Assembly (NCBI GenBank): GCA_021648845.1
Contig: JAKJHY010000001.1
Location: forward strand, 496,001 to 560,000
Direction: 5' to 3'
DNA: 64,000 bases
Source of the DNA: Mycobacterium sp. MBM
Lineage (GTDB): Bacteria; Actinomycetota; Actinomycetes; Mycobacteriales; Mycobacteriaceae
Positions 1 to 8,904 of the stretch are shown here, piece after piece; position 1 is the first letter of the stretch, and each line of letters opens with the position of its first letter. The notes beneath the pieces are model-generated. The model was not told where the DNA came from. It did no database searches and saw nothing but the letters and a program-made list of their open reading frames with translations. The translations under genes and the position numbers were made by a program.

Positions 1-1
1 C

Positions 2-547
2 CCGGAGTTGGAGAATTGGTTGGGGATCAGCCGGACGCCGATCCGGGAGGCGATGGCCCGCCTGGAAACGGCCGGCCTGGTGCACACCATGCCCGGACGG
101 TCGACGGTCGTGTCGACCATCGACGGCAAGGCCGTCCTGGACGCGCAGGCCGTTGCCGCCGCGATGCACGCCCTCGCGGTGCGTATCGCGGTGCCGCTGA
201 TGCGCGAGGCCGAGTTCTCCGCCATGGCCGACGCCAACGCGGAGTTCGCCGCCGCGCTCACCGCGGGCGACGCCGCGGCGGCGCTGCGGGCCGATGACCG
301 GTTTCATCAGGTCGCCGTCGAGGCGAGTCAGAACCGGGTGATCCCGGTGGCGCTGGAAGCGGTGACCCCGGTACTGCGACGCCTGGAGTACCTGCGTTTC
401 TCGTCGCTGTCGGCGCGCGGGTCGATCGAACAACACGCACGCATCATCGAACTCTGCCGTCTGGGCGATGCCGAGGCCGCAGCGGCGGCCGCCCAGCAGA
501 ACTGGGAGACGCTCACGCTGCTGGCCGCCGACCAGGAGGAGAACTGA
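2..547 (+). CDS. GntR-family transcriptional regulator, FCD type (5'-truncated by window edge)
   Basis: The open frame runs in from before the window, so only the last ~181 residues are present. The first visible residues (GISRTPIREAMARLETAGLV) are the recognition helix end of a GntR winged helix. The rest is an all-helical FCD-type ligand domain, with the expected pattern of acidic and histidine residues in DDRFHQVAVEAS and SIEQHARIIELC that usually bind a metal or carboxylate. FadR/FCD regulators normally repress catabolic operons for sugar acids, organic acids or amino acids. The target is not in the window. The gene converges on map, with 9 bp between the two stop codons. Confidence 0.85.
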   Translation, partial: PELENWLGISRTPIREAMARLETAGLVHTMPGRSTVVSTIDGKAVLDAQAVAAAMHALAVRIAVPLMREAEFSAMADANAEFAAALTAGDAAAALRADDRFHQVAVEASQNRVIPVALEAVTPVLRRLEYLRFSSLSARGSIEQHARIIELCRLGDAEAAAAAAQQNWETLTLLAADQEEN

Positions 548-559
548 CCCGCCGGGTCA
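545..559. terminator. short hairpin shared by two convergent stop codons
   Basis: TGACCC-GCC-GGGTCA is a perfect 6-bp stem with a 3-nt loop. The stop codon of the GntR gene forms its left end and the stop codon of map forms its right end. It could act as a weak bidirectional terminator, but there is no T-tract. Confidence 0.35.
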
Positions 560-1351
560 GAGCGTCAGGATCCGCGGGCCGTCGGCGGTGACGGCCACGG
601 TGTGTTCCCAGTGCGCGGCGCGCGACCCATCGGTGGTGACGACGGTCCAGTCGTCGTCGAGCACCTTGGTGTTCGCGGTCCCGAGGGTCAGCATCGGCTC
701 GATCGCCAACACCGAGCCGACCTCCAGGTAGGGTCCGCGGCCGGGTGAGCCCTCATTCGGCAGGAACGGATCCATGTGCATCTCGCGGCCGATACCGTGA
801 CCGCCGTAGCCGGCGACGATGCCGTACTTGCGGTCATCGCGGGCCTCGGCGGCATGGGTGCCGACCTCGATCGCGTGCGATACGTCGGTGAGTCGATTGC
901 CGGGCAGCATGGCTGCGATACCCGCCTCCATTGCGGCGCGGGTGGCCTCGGACAACAGTTCGTCTGCCGGGATGAGGGTGCCGACGCCGAACGTGATGGC
1001 CGAATCACCGTGCCAGTCGTCCAGGATCGCGCCGCAGTCGATGGATACCAGGTCACCGGCGGCCAGCACCTCGTCATCCGAGGGGATGCCGTGCACGACG
1101 CGGTCGTTGACCGAAGCGCAGACCGTGGCCGGGAAACCGTGATACCCGAGGAAGGACGGCACACCGCCGCCGTCGCGGATCACCGACTCGGCGATCCGGT
1201 CCAGCTCACCGGTCGATACGCCGGGCGCGGCGGCCTGCCGGACCGCCTTGAGCGCGGCGGCGACCAGCGCACCGGCGGCCGCCATCGCATCGAGCTCGCC
1301 GGGACTGCGCCGGGGGACGACCTTGCGGCGCAGACCGGGCACGTTGATCAT
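557..1351 (-). CDS. map: type I methionine aminopeptidase
   Basis: 264 residues. This metalloenzyme removes the initiator methionine from nascent cytosolic proteins. The pita-bread fold signatures are visible: the [10 protein letters not shown] segment, [19 protein letters not shown] carrying the two metal aspartates, [12 protein letters not shown] carrying the metal histidine, and SVLAIEPML with the metal glutamate. Length matches mycobacterial MapA. It is the third gene of secY-adk-map, starting 27 bp after adk, so it supplies N-terminal processing next to protein export and nucleotide homeostasis. Downstream it faces the convergent GntR gene instead of sigL, which follows mapA in M. tuberculosis. 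Confidence 0.97.
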   Translation of the reverse strand: MINVPGLRRKVVPRRSPGELDAMAAAGALVAAALKAVRQAAAPGVSTGELDRIAESVIRDGGGVPSFLGYHGFPATVCASVNDRVVHGIPSDDEVLAAGDLVSIDCGAILDDWHGDSAITFGVGTLIPADELLSEATRAAMEAGIAAMLPGNRLTDVSHAIEVGTHAAEARDDRKYGIVAGYGGHGIGREMHMDPFLPNEGSPGRGPYLEVGSVLAIEPMLTLGTANTKVLDDDWTVVTTDGSRAAHWEHTVAVTADGPRILTL

Positions 1352-1378
1352 GATGGGCCGATCAAGGGATGCTCCCGG

Positions 1379-1924
1379 TTACTGGCCGAGCGCCTGCAAC
1401 GCCCGGGCGAACACCTCGTCCAGCGTGCCCACCGCGTCGACGGTCTTCAGTTCGCCGGCGTAGTAGTCCAGCAGGGGCGCGGTTTCGGCGTTGTACACCG
1501 CCATCCGGTTACGGATGACCTCTTCGGTGTCGTCGGCGCGGCCACGCCCCTTGAGGCGTTCGAGCAGCTCGTCCTCCGAGACCCGGAACTCCAGCACCGC
1601 GTCGAGCTTCAGGCCGCGCTTGGCCAGCATGTCCTTGAGCGCCTCGGCCTGCTCCACCGAGCGTGGATACCCGTCCAGGATGAATCCGCCGGCCGCGTCG
1701 TCGTGATCGATGCGGTCGTCGACGAGCGCGTTGGTCAGCGAGGCCGGCACCAGGTCGCCGGCGTCGAGGTATTTCTTGGCCTCCACACCGAGCGGCGTGC
1801 CGGCACCGATGTTGTGACGGAACAGGTCACCGGTGGAGATCTGCGGGATACCGAGCTGAGCGGCGAGCTTCTCCGCCTGGGTTCCTTTTCCGGCACCGGG
1901 AGGTCCCAGCAAAACGATTCTCAA
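1379..1924 (-). CDS. adk: adenylate kinase
   Basis: 181 residues, the short (no-LID-insert) form typical of mycobacteria. It interconverts ATP + AMP and 2 ADP in the cytosol. The P-loop GPPGAGKGT is at residues 7-15, the AMP-binding STGDLFR follows near residue 30, and the FILDGYPRS segment is intact. The best start is a TTG (complement of 1922-1924), which gives the family N-terminus (M)RIVLLGPPG and sits 14 bp after the secY stop. A longer open frame continues upstream only as an antisense-like extension inside secY and has no family support. Second gene of secY-adk-map. Confidence 0.96.
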   Translation of the reverse strand: MRIVLLGPPGAGKGTQAEKLAAQLGIPQISTGDLFRHNIGAGTPLGVEAKKYLDAGDLVPASLTNALVDDRIDHDDAAGGFILDGYPRSVEQAEALKDMLAKRGLKLDAVLEFRVSEDELLERLKGRGRADDTEEVIRNRMAVYNAETAPLLDYYAGELKTVDAVGTLDEVFARALQALGQ

Positions 1925-1938
1925 CTTAGGACCCTCTC

Positions 1939-3267
1939 TCACTTCAAGAAACCTTCGTAGTTGCGCTGCATGAGCTGGCTCTCGATCTGTTTCACGGTAT
2001 CCAACCCGACGCCGATCATGATCAGTACCGCGACGCCGCCGAAGGGCAGGTTCTGCAGGGTAGCGCCCCCGCTGCCGGCCTGCAGGACCACGTTGGGGAG
2101 CACCGCGATCACGCCGAGGTAGATCGAGCCGGGCAGGGTGATGCGGCTCAACACGAAGCGCAGATAGTCGGCGGTCGGCTTGCCCGGGCGGATGCCGGGG
2201 ATGAAGCCGCCGAACTTCTTCATCTCGTCGGCCCGCTCCTCCGGGTTGAACGTGATGGAGACGTAGAAATACGTGAAGAAGATGATCAGGCCGAAGTAGA
2301 AGGCGATGTGGACCGGGTCCGTCGGGTTCGACAGATGGTTGGCCACGAAAGAGCTCCACCAGCCGGTACCGGGGTTGTCCCGACCGCTGTCGATGAGCTG
2401 GGTGACCAGCTGCGGGATGTAGATCAGCGAGGAGGCGAAGATCACCGGGATGACGCCGGCCTGGTTGACCTTCAGCGGGAGGTAGGTAGAGGTGCCGCCG
2501 TACATGCGCCGGCCCACCATGCGCTTGGCGTACTGCACCGGGATGCGGCGCTGACCCTGCTCGACGAACACCACACCGACCAGCACGGCCAGCGCGCCGA
2601 CGCAGACGAAGGTGAACACCATGCCACCGCGGGCATCCAGGATGGCCTTGCCCTCGGCCGGGATACGGGCCGCGATACCGGCGAAGATCAGCAGCGACAT
2701 GCCGTTGCCGATACCGCGCTCGGTGACCAGCTCGCCCATCCACATGACCAGTGCGGCGCCCGCGGTCATCACCAGCACGATGACGATGAGGCCGAAGATC
2801 GACGAGTCGTCGATGATGTCCAGGCTGCAGCCCTGCATCAGACCACCGTTGGCGGCCAGCGCCACGATGCTGGTGGCCTGCAGGATGGCCAGCGCGATGG
2901 ACAGGTACCGGGTGTACTGGGTCATCTTGGCCTGGCCGGCCTGACCCTCCTTCTTGAGTTGCTCGAAGCGTGGGATGACCACGGTGAGCAACTGCACGAT
3001 GATGCTGGCCGTGATGTAAGGCATCACGCCGACCGCGAACACCGACAGCTGCAGCAGCGCACCGCCGGAGAACAGGTTGATCAACGAGTAGATCTGCGCC
3101 GAGTCACCGCCGCTGACCTGCTCGATGCACTGCTGCACGTTCGGGTAGTTCACGCCAGGGGACGGGATGGTCGCGCCCACGCGATAGAGAATGACCAGCC
3201 CGAGGGTGAACAGGATCTTGCGCCTGAGGTCGGCAGTCCGCAGCGACGAGATGAAAGCCGAAAGCAC
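1939..3267 (-). CDS. secY: preprotein translocase subunit SecY
   Basis: 442 residues with ten predicted membrane segments; the protein-conducting channel of the Sec translocon in the plasma membrane, working with SecE, SecG and SecA. The family opening [20 protein letters not shown] follows directly from a GTG start at 3265-3267, preceded by a strong AGGAGGA about 6 nt upstream; a longer frame beginning at 3321 lacks such a site. The conserved plug and gating regions ([31 protein letters not shown]) are present. It heads the operon with adk and map. It is separated from the spc ribosomal operon by sppA and accessory genes, as is usual in mycobacteria. Confidence 0.97.
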   Translation of the reverse strand: MLSAFISSLRTADLRRKILFTLGLVILYRVGATIPSPGVNYPNVQQCIEQVSGGDSAQIYSLINLFSGGALLQLSVFAVGVMPYITASIIVQLLTVVIPRFEQLKKEGQAGQAKMTQYTRYLSIALAILQATSIVALAANGGLMQGCSLDIIDDSSIFGLIVIVLVMTAGAALVMWMGELVTERGIGNGMSLLIFAGIAARIPAEGKAILDARGGMVFTFVCVGALAVLVGVVFVEQGQRRIPVQYAKRMVGRRMYGGTSTYLPLKVNQAGVIPVIFASSLIYIPQLVTQLIDSGRDNPGTGWWSSFVANHLSNPTDPVHIAFYFGLIIFFTYFYVSITFNPEERADEMKKFGGFIPGIRPGKPTADYLRFVLSRITLPGSIYLGVIAVLPNVVLQAGSGGATLQNLPFGGVAVLIMIGVGLDTVKQIESQLMQRNYEGFLK

Positions 3268-3350
3268 TCTTCCTCCTGCGCAGCCGACTTCAATCGCGCG
3301 GCGTGCAATGGGGCTGGACAATCCAGCGTCTGGTTAAAGTCTCGCGCTCT

Positions 3351-3374
3351 ACCTGCAGGTTTGCAGCCTGCAAA
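3351..3374. promoter_or_regulatory. two adjoining palindromes in the secY upstream region
   Basis: ACCTGCAGGT (3351-3360) is a perfect 10-bp palindrome. It overlaps by one base a second perfect inverted repeat, TTTGCAG-C-CTGCAAA (3360-3374). They lie about 85-110 bp upstream of the secY GTG, in the 259-bp gap between secY and the divergent methyltransferase. They could be an operator or a leader-RNA hairpin. No regulator is known for them. Confidence 0.35.
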
Positions 3375-3526
3375 GTCACGCGTCAAACAGTCTACGAGAG
3401 TAACAGCTGCCGCCCGCACCGCCCTTGTCCACGCGACATGCATGGCGCCGCGGTCATCGCGCAGGGAAGCGTACAGTCGATGGTGTTTATTACGACAGCT
3501 AACTAAATTGCGTTGAGGAGATCACC

Positions 3527-4441
3527 ATGGCCCGCACCGACCGAGACAGCTGGGACCTGGCATCCAGCGTGGGCGCCACCGCGACGATGGTGGCCGCGGC
3601 CCGCGCGATGGCCACGGCCGCCCCCGACCCCGTGATCGACGACCCGTTCGCCGCGCCCCTGGTGCGCGCGGTCGGCGTCGATTTCTTCACCAAGCTGGTC
3701 GACGGTGAGATCACCGAGGCAGACCTCGGTGACGACCCGCAGATGAACATCGCGCGCTTCGCCAACGGCATGGCCGCCCGCACCCGGTTCTTCGACGAGT
3801 TCTTCGCCGCGGCCGGGGCCGCCGGTGTCCGGCAGGCGGTCATCCTGGCCGCCGGCCTGGACTCGCGCGCCTACCGGCTCGACTGGCCCGCCGGCACCGT
3901 GGTGTTCGAGATCGACCAGCCCGAGGTCATCGCCTTCAAGGAGCAGACGCTGGCCGAATTGGGCGCAGCGCCCACCGCGGATCGGCGCACCGTCGCGACC
4001 GATCTGCGCGACGACTGGGTGAGTGCCCTGCGGGCGGCGGGTTTCGATCCGACCGCGCCGACCGCGTGGATCGCCGAAGGCCTCCTCGGGTATCTGCCGC
4101 CCGAGGCGGCAGACCGACTGCTCGACCTGATCACCGACAACAGCGCACCCAGCAGCCGGTTCGCCGTCGAGGCGGTGCCCAGCCTCGCCGATGTCGACCC
4201 CGAGATCGTCCGGGAACGGATGCAGACCGCCACCGACGCGTGGTCATCGCATGGGTTCGACCTGGACTTCAGCGAGCTCGTCTATCTCGGTGAGCGCACG
4301 GACACGGCCACCCACCTGAGCGGACTCGGCTGGACTTCCACGGCGCTGTCCGCCTCGGAGTTGCTGGCCCGGCACGGCCTGCCGGTCCCCACCGACGATG
4401 ACCAGTTCGGCCAACCGTCCTATATCTCCGCGGTGAAATGA
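3527..4441 (+). CDS. SAM-dependent methyltransferase, TIGR00027/LCM-like family (copy 1)
   Basis: 304 residues. A class I methyltransferase of the family expanded in mycobacteria (PF04072; Rv0726c and Rv0731c occupy the same locus in M. tuberculosis). The signature [18 protein letters not shown] (near residue 105) is the SAM motif I, followed by the acidic post-II strand [13 protein letters not shown] that holds the ribose. The [17 protein letters not shown] opening is family-typical. A GAGGAG ribosome-binding site lies about 8 nt before the ATG. The substrate of these proteins is unknown; O-methylation of a lipid or carboxylate is a family-level guess. It overlaps copy 2 by 4 bp, so the two are cotranscribed and probably translationally coupled. 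Confidence 0.93.
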   Translation: MARTDRDSWDLASSVGATATMVAAARAMATAAPDPVIDDPFAAPLVRAVGVDFFTKLVDGEITEADLGDDPQMNIARFANGMAARTRFFDEFFAAAGAAGVRQAVILAAGLDSRAYRLDWPAGTVVFEIDQPEVIAFKEQTLAELGAAPTADRRTVATDLRDDWVSALRAAGFDPTAPTAWIAEGLLGYLPPEAADRLLDLITDNSAPSSRFAVEAVPSLADVDPEIVRERMQTATDAWSSHGFDLDFSELVYLGERTDTATHLSGLGWTSTALSASELLARHGLPVPTDDDQFGQPSYISAVK

Positions 4442-5352
4442 TGGCCCGGTCTGAGGGTGACAGCTGGGATCTGGCCTCCAGCGTGGGCGCCACAGCCACC
4501 ATGGTTGCCGTCGGACGCGCCATCGCCAGTGCCGACGAGCACGGGTTGATCGACGACCCGTGGGCCGCCCCGCTGGTCCGCGCGGTCGGTATCGAGGCGT
4601 TCACCATGATGGTCGACGGGAAGATCGATATCGCCGAGGTGGCTCCGGAGGCGGCGGCGCAGGTCAAATCCAATATCGACGAGATGGCGGTCCGGACGAA
4701 GTTCTTCGACGACTACTTCGTCACCGCAGGGAAATCCGGCATCCGCCAGGCGGTCATCCTGGCCGCCGGCCTGGACTCGCGCGCCTACCGGCTGCCGTGG
4801 GCCGACGGCACCGTGGTCTACGAGGTGGACCAGCCCGATGTGGTCGAGTTCAAGACCCGCACCCTGGCCGAACTGGGTGCCCAACCCACCGCCGAACGCA
4901 AGACGGTGCCCGTCGACCTGCGCGAGGACTGGCCCGCGGCGATGCGGGCGGCGGGCCTGGACCCGGACCGGCCCACCGCGTGGTGCGCCGAGGGGTTGCT
5001 GATCTACCTGCCGCCCGAGGCCCAGGACCGGCTGTTCGACAACATCCACGCGCTCAGCGCACCGGGCAGCATGGTTGCCACCGAATACGTGCCCGGTCTG
5101 CGGAACTTCGATCCCGAGCAGGCACGGGCATCGACGGACGCGTTCACCCGGCTCGGACTCGACATGGATATGCCGTCGTTGATCTACCACGGTGAACGGA
5201 CGTCCGCGGCGGACTATCTCGGCGCCAAGGGCTGGCAGATGTCCGCCGCGCCGCGCACCGAACTGTTCGCCAGGTACGGCCTACCCGCACCCGAGTTCGG
5301 TGACCGCGACGTCCTCGGCGAGATCGTCTATCTCAGCGGCACACTGCCCTGA
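4438..5352 (+). CDS. SAM-dependent methyltransferase, TIGR00027/LCM-like family (copy 2)
   Basis: 304 residues, the same length as copy 1 and clearly a tandem duplicate. The motif I segment [18 protein letters not shown] is nearly identical and the [24 protein letters not shown] stretch aligns without gaps, while the C-terminal substrate lid (residues about 200-304) has diverged. The start is an ATGATG doublet overlapping the copy 1 stop (ATGA), so translation may begin at 4438 or 4441. The divergence around the lid suggests that the copies have different substrates. The gene converges on the STAS gene, with 23 bp between the stops. Confidence 0.93.
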   Translation: MMARSEGDSWDLASSVGATATMVAVGRAIASADEHGLIDDPWAAPLVRAVGIEAFTMMVDGKIDIAEVAPEAAAQVKSNIDEMAVRTKFFDDYFVTAGKSGIRQAVILAAGLDSRAYRLPWADGTVVYEVDQPDVVEFKTRTLAELGAQPTAERKTVPVDLREDWPAAMRAAGLDPDRPTAWCAEGLLIYLPPEAQDRLFDNIHALSAPGSMVATEYVPGLRNFDPEQARASTDAFTRLGLDMDMPSLIYHGERTSAADYLGAKGWQMSAAPRTELFARYGLPAPEFGDRDVLGEIVYLSGTLP

Positions 5353-5375
5353 TCGACATCGGTTGTCGGCCGGTT

Positions 5376-5732
5376 TCAGTCGCGCAGCGCGGCCAGTGCT
5401 TCGCCGAGTTCGGCGTAGACGCCCACCATATCGGCGATGCCGATCAGTGTGAGGTGCCGGCTGATTGCCGGTCCGTCGGCGACGATCGCCAACCGCACCG
5501 ACGGTGTGAGGTCGGTCTGCGCGGCGACGAGGACGCCCATCCCCGACGACGCCAGGAAGTCCACGGCGACGAGATCCACCACGATCGCCGCGGGTGCGCC
5601 CGCGGCGGCAGCGGCGATGGCCTGCTCCAATTGTGGTGCCGTGAGGGCATCGACGGTTCCGCTGACCGCCACCACGACGGCACCATCGGTGCGGCGCTCT
5701 TCGATGACGCAGTGGGAGGGCTGACTAGTCAT
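5376..5732 (-). CDS. STAS-domain protein (anti-sigma factor antagonist-like)
   Basis: 118 residues from the preferred ATG at 5730-5732, which has GGGAGG 6 nt upstream. An alternative ATG at 5760-5762, directly abutting the stop of the upstream glycosyltransferase, would add ten residues. A single STAS domain is present: VVVAVSGTVDALTAPQLEQAI, then DLVAVDFLASSGMGVLV. The SSGMG motif keeps the serine that partner-switch kinases phosphorylate. STAS antagonists release sigma factors or other targets from anti-sigma kinases. No anti-sigma kinase is nearby. It is the last gene of the glycosyltransferase cluster, so it may report on or modulate that pathway. Confidence 0.85.
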   Translation of the reverse strand: MTSQPSHCVIEERRTDGAVVVAVSGTVDALTAPQLEQAIAAAAAGAPAAIVVDLVAVDFLASSGMGVLVAAQTDLTPSVRLAIVADGPAISRHLTLIGIADMVGVYAELGEALAALRD

Positions 5733-5762
5733 TCTCGCCTCCCCTGTCGCGGGCTCGATCAT

Positions 5763-6842
5763 TCATCGGGAAACCTCCAGTCCGTTCATGCGCCGGGCCA
5801 GCGTCAGCAGCTGTTCGTAGCCGTCCACCGTCCGGTCGCTACTCAATCGCATGCGCGCCGACATTGCGACGCTGTGGCGGTCGGCGGCCATGACGGCGTC
5901 CAGCACTGCGGCCAGCCGCGCGGGTGCGTCGTCTCCGGCCGGCACCAGCCGGCCGCCGGGCAGCGTGACGACCTCGGGTAGGCCGCCCCTGCTCAGACCG
6001 ACCACGGGTGTCCCGCACATCTGGGATTCCGCGGCCACCAGGCAGAAGGGCTCGTCCCATCGCGGTGTCACCAAGGTGGCCGCGCTCTGCCCGTAGAACT
6101 CTGCCAGGCCGTTGTCGTCAAGCACACCAACGTATTCCACCCGGGAATCGAGCGCGGGACGGATGACATGGTCGAACCATCCCGGGTCGCTGACCGGTCC
6201 CGCCAGGCGCAATCGGCGGCCGCAGCGCGCTGCGGCCGCGATCGCGATATCGGCGCCCTTCTCCGGGGTGAGGCGGCCGGCCCAGGCGAGATCCGCGCCG
6301 CCGGGGCCCAGCGGGAACGCCGCGGGATCGACGCCGTTGTGGATGACCCGAACACCGGGCAACGTCTCCCATTGGGCGCGCAGCGCCGCACTGACCGCCA
6401 CCAGATGTGAGGTCGGGCCGGCCAGCCAGGCACCGATCTCCATCCAGGGGAACGGCGGTGTGTGCAGGGTCGTCACCATCGGCACCCGCAGCGTCGAACT
6501 CAGCGCCAGCGGCAGCTGGTGCAGACTCTGGTTGAGCACGGCGTCGATATCACTTCTGTTCAACAGATCTCGCAGCACCGCCAGGTAGGCGACCTGATCG
6601 TTGAGAAACTCCGGCTCGGGCAGGTTCGGGTCACCGGACGCGACCGTGGACAACTCCGGGGTGTCGGGCATGACATGTAGCTCATCGGCGAGACCCGCCG
6701 CGGTACCCGCCCGCGCCCACAACTCGACGTGATGTCCACGGATGCGCAGCCCGCTGGACAGGATCGCGGTGAAGCGTTCCTGTCCCCCGGCGTAGGGCTC
6801 GCTCACCGGGTGTCGTGACGGCCCGATCACGGCGATCCTCAC
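5763..6842 (-). CDS. GT-B glycosyltransferase, family 4-like
   Basis: 359 residues. N-terminal acceptor domain with a glycine-rich opening (IGPSRHPVSEPYAGGQERF). C-terminal nucleotide-sugar domain with WAGRLTPEKGADIAI and the retaining-enzyme E-x7-E motif EPFCLVAAE near residue 275. Such enzymes move hexose from a nucleotide sugar to a sugar or lipid acceptor on the cytosolic membrane face. The start is a GTG that overlaps the stop of the GT2 gene (GTGA), so the two are translationally coupled. Acceptor and product are unknown; the neighbours (GT2, PIG-L deacetylase-methyltransferase, acyl-CoA dehydrogenase-like protein) suggest a modified glycolipid or small glycoside. Confidence 0.9.
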   Translation of the reverse strand: MRIAVIGPSRHPVSEPYAGGQERFTAILSSGLRIRGHHVELWARAGTAAGLADELHVMPDTPELSTVASGDPNLPEPEFLNDQVAYLAVLRDLLNRSDIDAVLNQSLHQLPLALSSTLRVPMVTTLHTPPFPWMEIGAWLAGPTSHLVAVSAALRAQWETLPGVRVIHNGVDPAAFPLGPGGADLAWAGRLTPEKGADIAIAAAARCGRRLRLAGPVSDPGWFDHVIRPALDSRVEYVGVLDDNGLAEFYGQSAATLVTPRWDEPFCLVAAESQMCGTPVVGLSRGGLPEVVTLPGGRLVPAGDDAPARLAAVLDAVMAADRHSVAMSARMRLSSDRTVDGYEQLLTLARRMNGLEVSR

Positions 6843-7546
6843 GGCGCCGCCTCGGCTTCCAAATCAGCGATGTAGGAACCGAATCCGCCGCTCACCCGCG
6901 ACTCACGGCGACCCGAGGTGAGCACGCTGGTCTGGTGGGTGGCGGTCCAGCGCGACGTCACGGCGCGAATGCGGTCGACAAGACCGACATCCTCGTGACT
7001 CTCGACCTCGGGGAATCCGCCCGCTCGCAGGTAGACGTCGGCGCGGAATCCCAGATTGGCGCCGTGCACATGATCATGGCCCTCGCTCAGATCGTGATCA
7101 CGCAGCCACCGCTGGTAGAGCTGTGGGCTGATGTCCCCCGGCGTCACGGTGCCGATCACCGCATCCAGGCCCGAGTCCGCGAACTCGACCTGCCTGTGTA
7201 GCCAGTCCCCCGGCACCACGGTGTCGGCATCGGTGCACGCAATCCACAACGCGTCGGGTTCGACGCCGGCGCGGCGGGCCCTGCTGATCGCGTCCGCGAC
7301 GCCCGAGCGGCGCACCGAGCCGATCCGGTCGGCGTCACTGGTCAGGACGTGAACGCCGAAGGTGCCCACGATCTCAGCGGTGGCGTCGGTACAGCAGTTC
7401 AGTACGACGGTGATGGCGCAGGACACCTGTGGGCTTTCGGCGTGCATCACGGTCATGCTGCGCACCAGGCTGTGCAGACATTCCGCGATATGGGCCTGCT
7501 CGTCACGGGCCGGCACCACCACCTCGACACGGCGGATGGGCATCAT
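6839..7546 (-). CDS. GT-A glycosyltransferase, family 2
   Basis: 235 residues (234 if the second ATG of the ATGATG start is used). It opens with the GT2 signature VEVVVPARDEQAHIAECLHS. The metal-binding DxD appears as ACTDADTVVP near residue 100, and the catalytic-base region as VESHEDVGLVDRI. There are no membrane spans, so it is a soluble or peripheral inverting transferase. The start overlaps the stop of the PIG-L/methyltransferase gene by 4 bp, and its stop overlaps the GT4 start, so four consecutive genes here are linked by overlaps. Its ERR-SGVADAI region is short compared with processive GT2 enzymes, which fits a single-sugar transfer. Confidence 0.9.
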   Translation of the reverse strand: MMPIRRVEVVVPARDEQAHIAECLHSLVRSMTVMHAESPQVSCAITVVLNCCTDATAEIVGTFGVHVLTSDADRIGSVRRSGVADAISRARRAGVEPDALWIACTDADTVVPGDWLHRQVEFADSGLDAVIGTVTPGDISPQLYQRWLRDHDLSEGHDHVHGANLGFRADVYLRAGGFPEVESHEDVGLVDRIRAVTSRWTATHQTSVLTSGRRESRVSGGFGSYIADLEAEAAP

Positions 7547-8904
7547 GAGGCGCCGCGGTATTCGCGGTAGACCGAGACGGGCTCGCCCCATACCTCCACC
7601 ACCAGGTCGACATCGGTGTAGCGGGCCCGCAGCGGCAGATCCAGCAGCGCCGCGGCCTGCTCGTGCACGGCGGCCCCGTCGAGCGGGATACCGGCCGTGT
7701 TCCCACGCCAGTGCGCCAGCACGATCTCGCCCCGGGCGGTCAGCTGCCTGCGTACCCGGCGCAGTGTCGCGGTCAGGTCGAGGCCATCGAGAAAGTAGCC
7801 GATCTCGGAGAGGACGATGACGTCGAAGGTCTCCTCGGGCAGATCGTCGGGGGCCGCGCCGCAGATCCATCGGACCGCCGCCGTCCGGCTTCTGGCGACG
7901 TCGAGCGCGCGTTCGCTCGCATCGAGGGCAACCACGGTGTCGGCCCTGCCGGTCAAGAGTTCGGAGAGTTGCCCGGTGGCACAACCGACTTCGAGTATCC
8001 GCTGGTAGCGTTCCCGACCCAGGCAGGCCAACACCAACTCCAGGCGGCGCCGCTCGTAGGCGAAGTCGTCGAGATGCCACGGGTCCTGCTCCCCCGAGTC
8101 CATCATCGCGTTGAACGGCTCGGCGATGACGGCCCGCGCTCGCCCGGCCAGCACGGCCGCACGGACGTCGTCGGCGAGGTCGGGCGCCGCCGGCAATAGT
8201 AACGTTTCGAAGGTTCGGTGGGCGCGGTTGAGCACCGACGATCCGAGGATCGGCAGGCCGTCGTCGGCGTGCAATTGACTGGTGTAACAGGACAGCGCCG
8301 ACCTCTTGGCGCTAAGACCCGTCAACGACGGCGCCAGCGTGCGTAGCCGCGACCAGTCGATGTCCGTTGGTGTTGCCCAGTGCCACAACCAGATCGGATA
8401 GTTGAGCAGTACCGCCGACCGCTGCCGGGCCGCCGCCTCGGCCGCGGCGGCGGCGGCCTCGTGGTCGGTGTGACCATCGCACTCCACCGGGGCGAACACC
8501 ACGGTGCGCTCGTCGATCAGTCCGGCCAGCCGTTGCCGCAGGGCGTCCGGCGCGGCGCTCAGATTACCGTCGGGCAGGTCCCACCACAGTGTGGCGATCC
8601 GGCCGCCGAGCGCCGCGATGGCGCGGTCACCTTCGACGCGGCGCGGCGTCGACCCGGGGCCATCGCCCCCATGGGTGAGGAAGACGACGGTGATATCGGC
8701 GCCCCTCGCGCTCAGATCTGCCAGTGTCGCTCCGAGCGAGAGTGTTTCGTCGTCGGGGTGCGGCGCCACGACCACGATGTGCGGGTACCGCGCGGTGATG
8801 GCGTCCAGATCGAGTCGGGGGACATCGTCCCATCCGGGGTCGAGCAACCAGGTGGGCTCGTCGGTTCCGTTGTCCCGGTGGGTGAACGGCCTGGCCTCAG
8901 TCAT
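7543..8904 (-). CDS. bifunctional PIG-L-family deacetylase / class I SAM methyltransferase
   Basis: 453 residues, two domains. Residues 40-240 are a LmbE/PIG-L zinc deacetylase: VVVAPHPDDE (His49, Asp51, Asp52) and GHTDHE (His145, His148) give the metal and catalytic residues; the family removes N-acetyl groups from sugars, as in MshB and mycothiol deacylases. Residues 275-453 are a NodS-like methyltransferase with motif I ILEVGCATGQLS at 303-314 and VVALDAS after it. Deacetylation then N-methylation of an amino sugar is the obvious two-step reading, since NodS N-methylates a deacetylated chitooligosaccharide. The start ATG at 8902-8904 overlaps the acyl-CoA dehydrogenase stop; a longer upstream frame is an artefact. 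Confidence 0.9.
   Translation of the reverse strand: MTEARPFTHRDNGTDEPTWLLDPGWDDVPRLDLDAITARYPHIVVVAPHPDDETLSLGATLADLSARGADITVVFLTHGGDGPGSTPRRVEGDRAIAALGGRIATLWWDLPDGNLSAAPDALRQRLAGLIDERTVVFAPVECDGHTDHEAAAAAAEAAARQRSAVLLNYPIWLWHWATPTDIDWSRLRTLAPSLTGLSAKRSALSCYTSQLHADDGLPILGSSVLNRAHRTFETLLLPAAPDLADDVRAAVLAGRARAVIAEPFNAMMDSGEQDPWHLDDFAYERRRLELVLACLGRERYQRILEVGCATGQLSELLTGRADTVVALDASERALDVARSRTAAVRWICGAAPDDLPEETFDVIVLSEIGYFLDGLDLTATLRRVRRQLTARGEIVLAHWRGNTAGIPLDGAAVHEQAAALLDLPLRARYTDVDLVVEVWGEPVSVYREYRGAS

Noticed and set aside
776..1960. A ~1.2-kb open frame on the plus strand opposite map and adk
   Set aside because: It mirrors genes with unmistakable family motifs on the other strand; its predicted protein is rich in Arg, Gly, His and Asp with no recognisable fold. 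Such frames are normal in high-GC DNA.
2308..3516. A ~1.2-kb plus-strand frame opposite secY
   Set aside because: Composition dominated by His, Asp and Gln, the typical reading of an antisense frame of a membrane protein gene; secY is certain.
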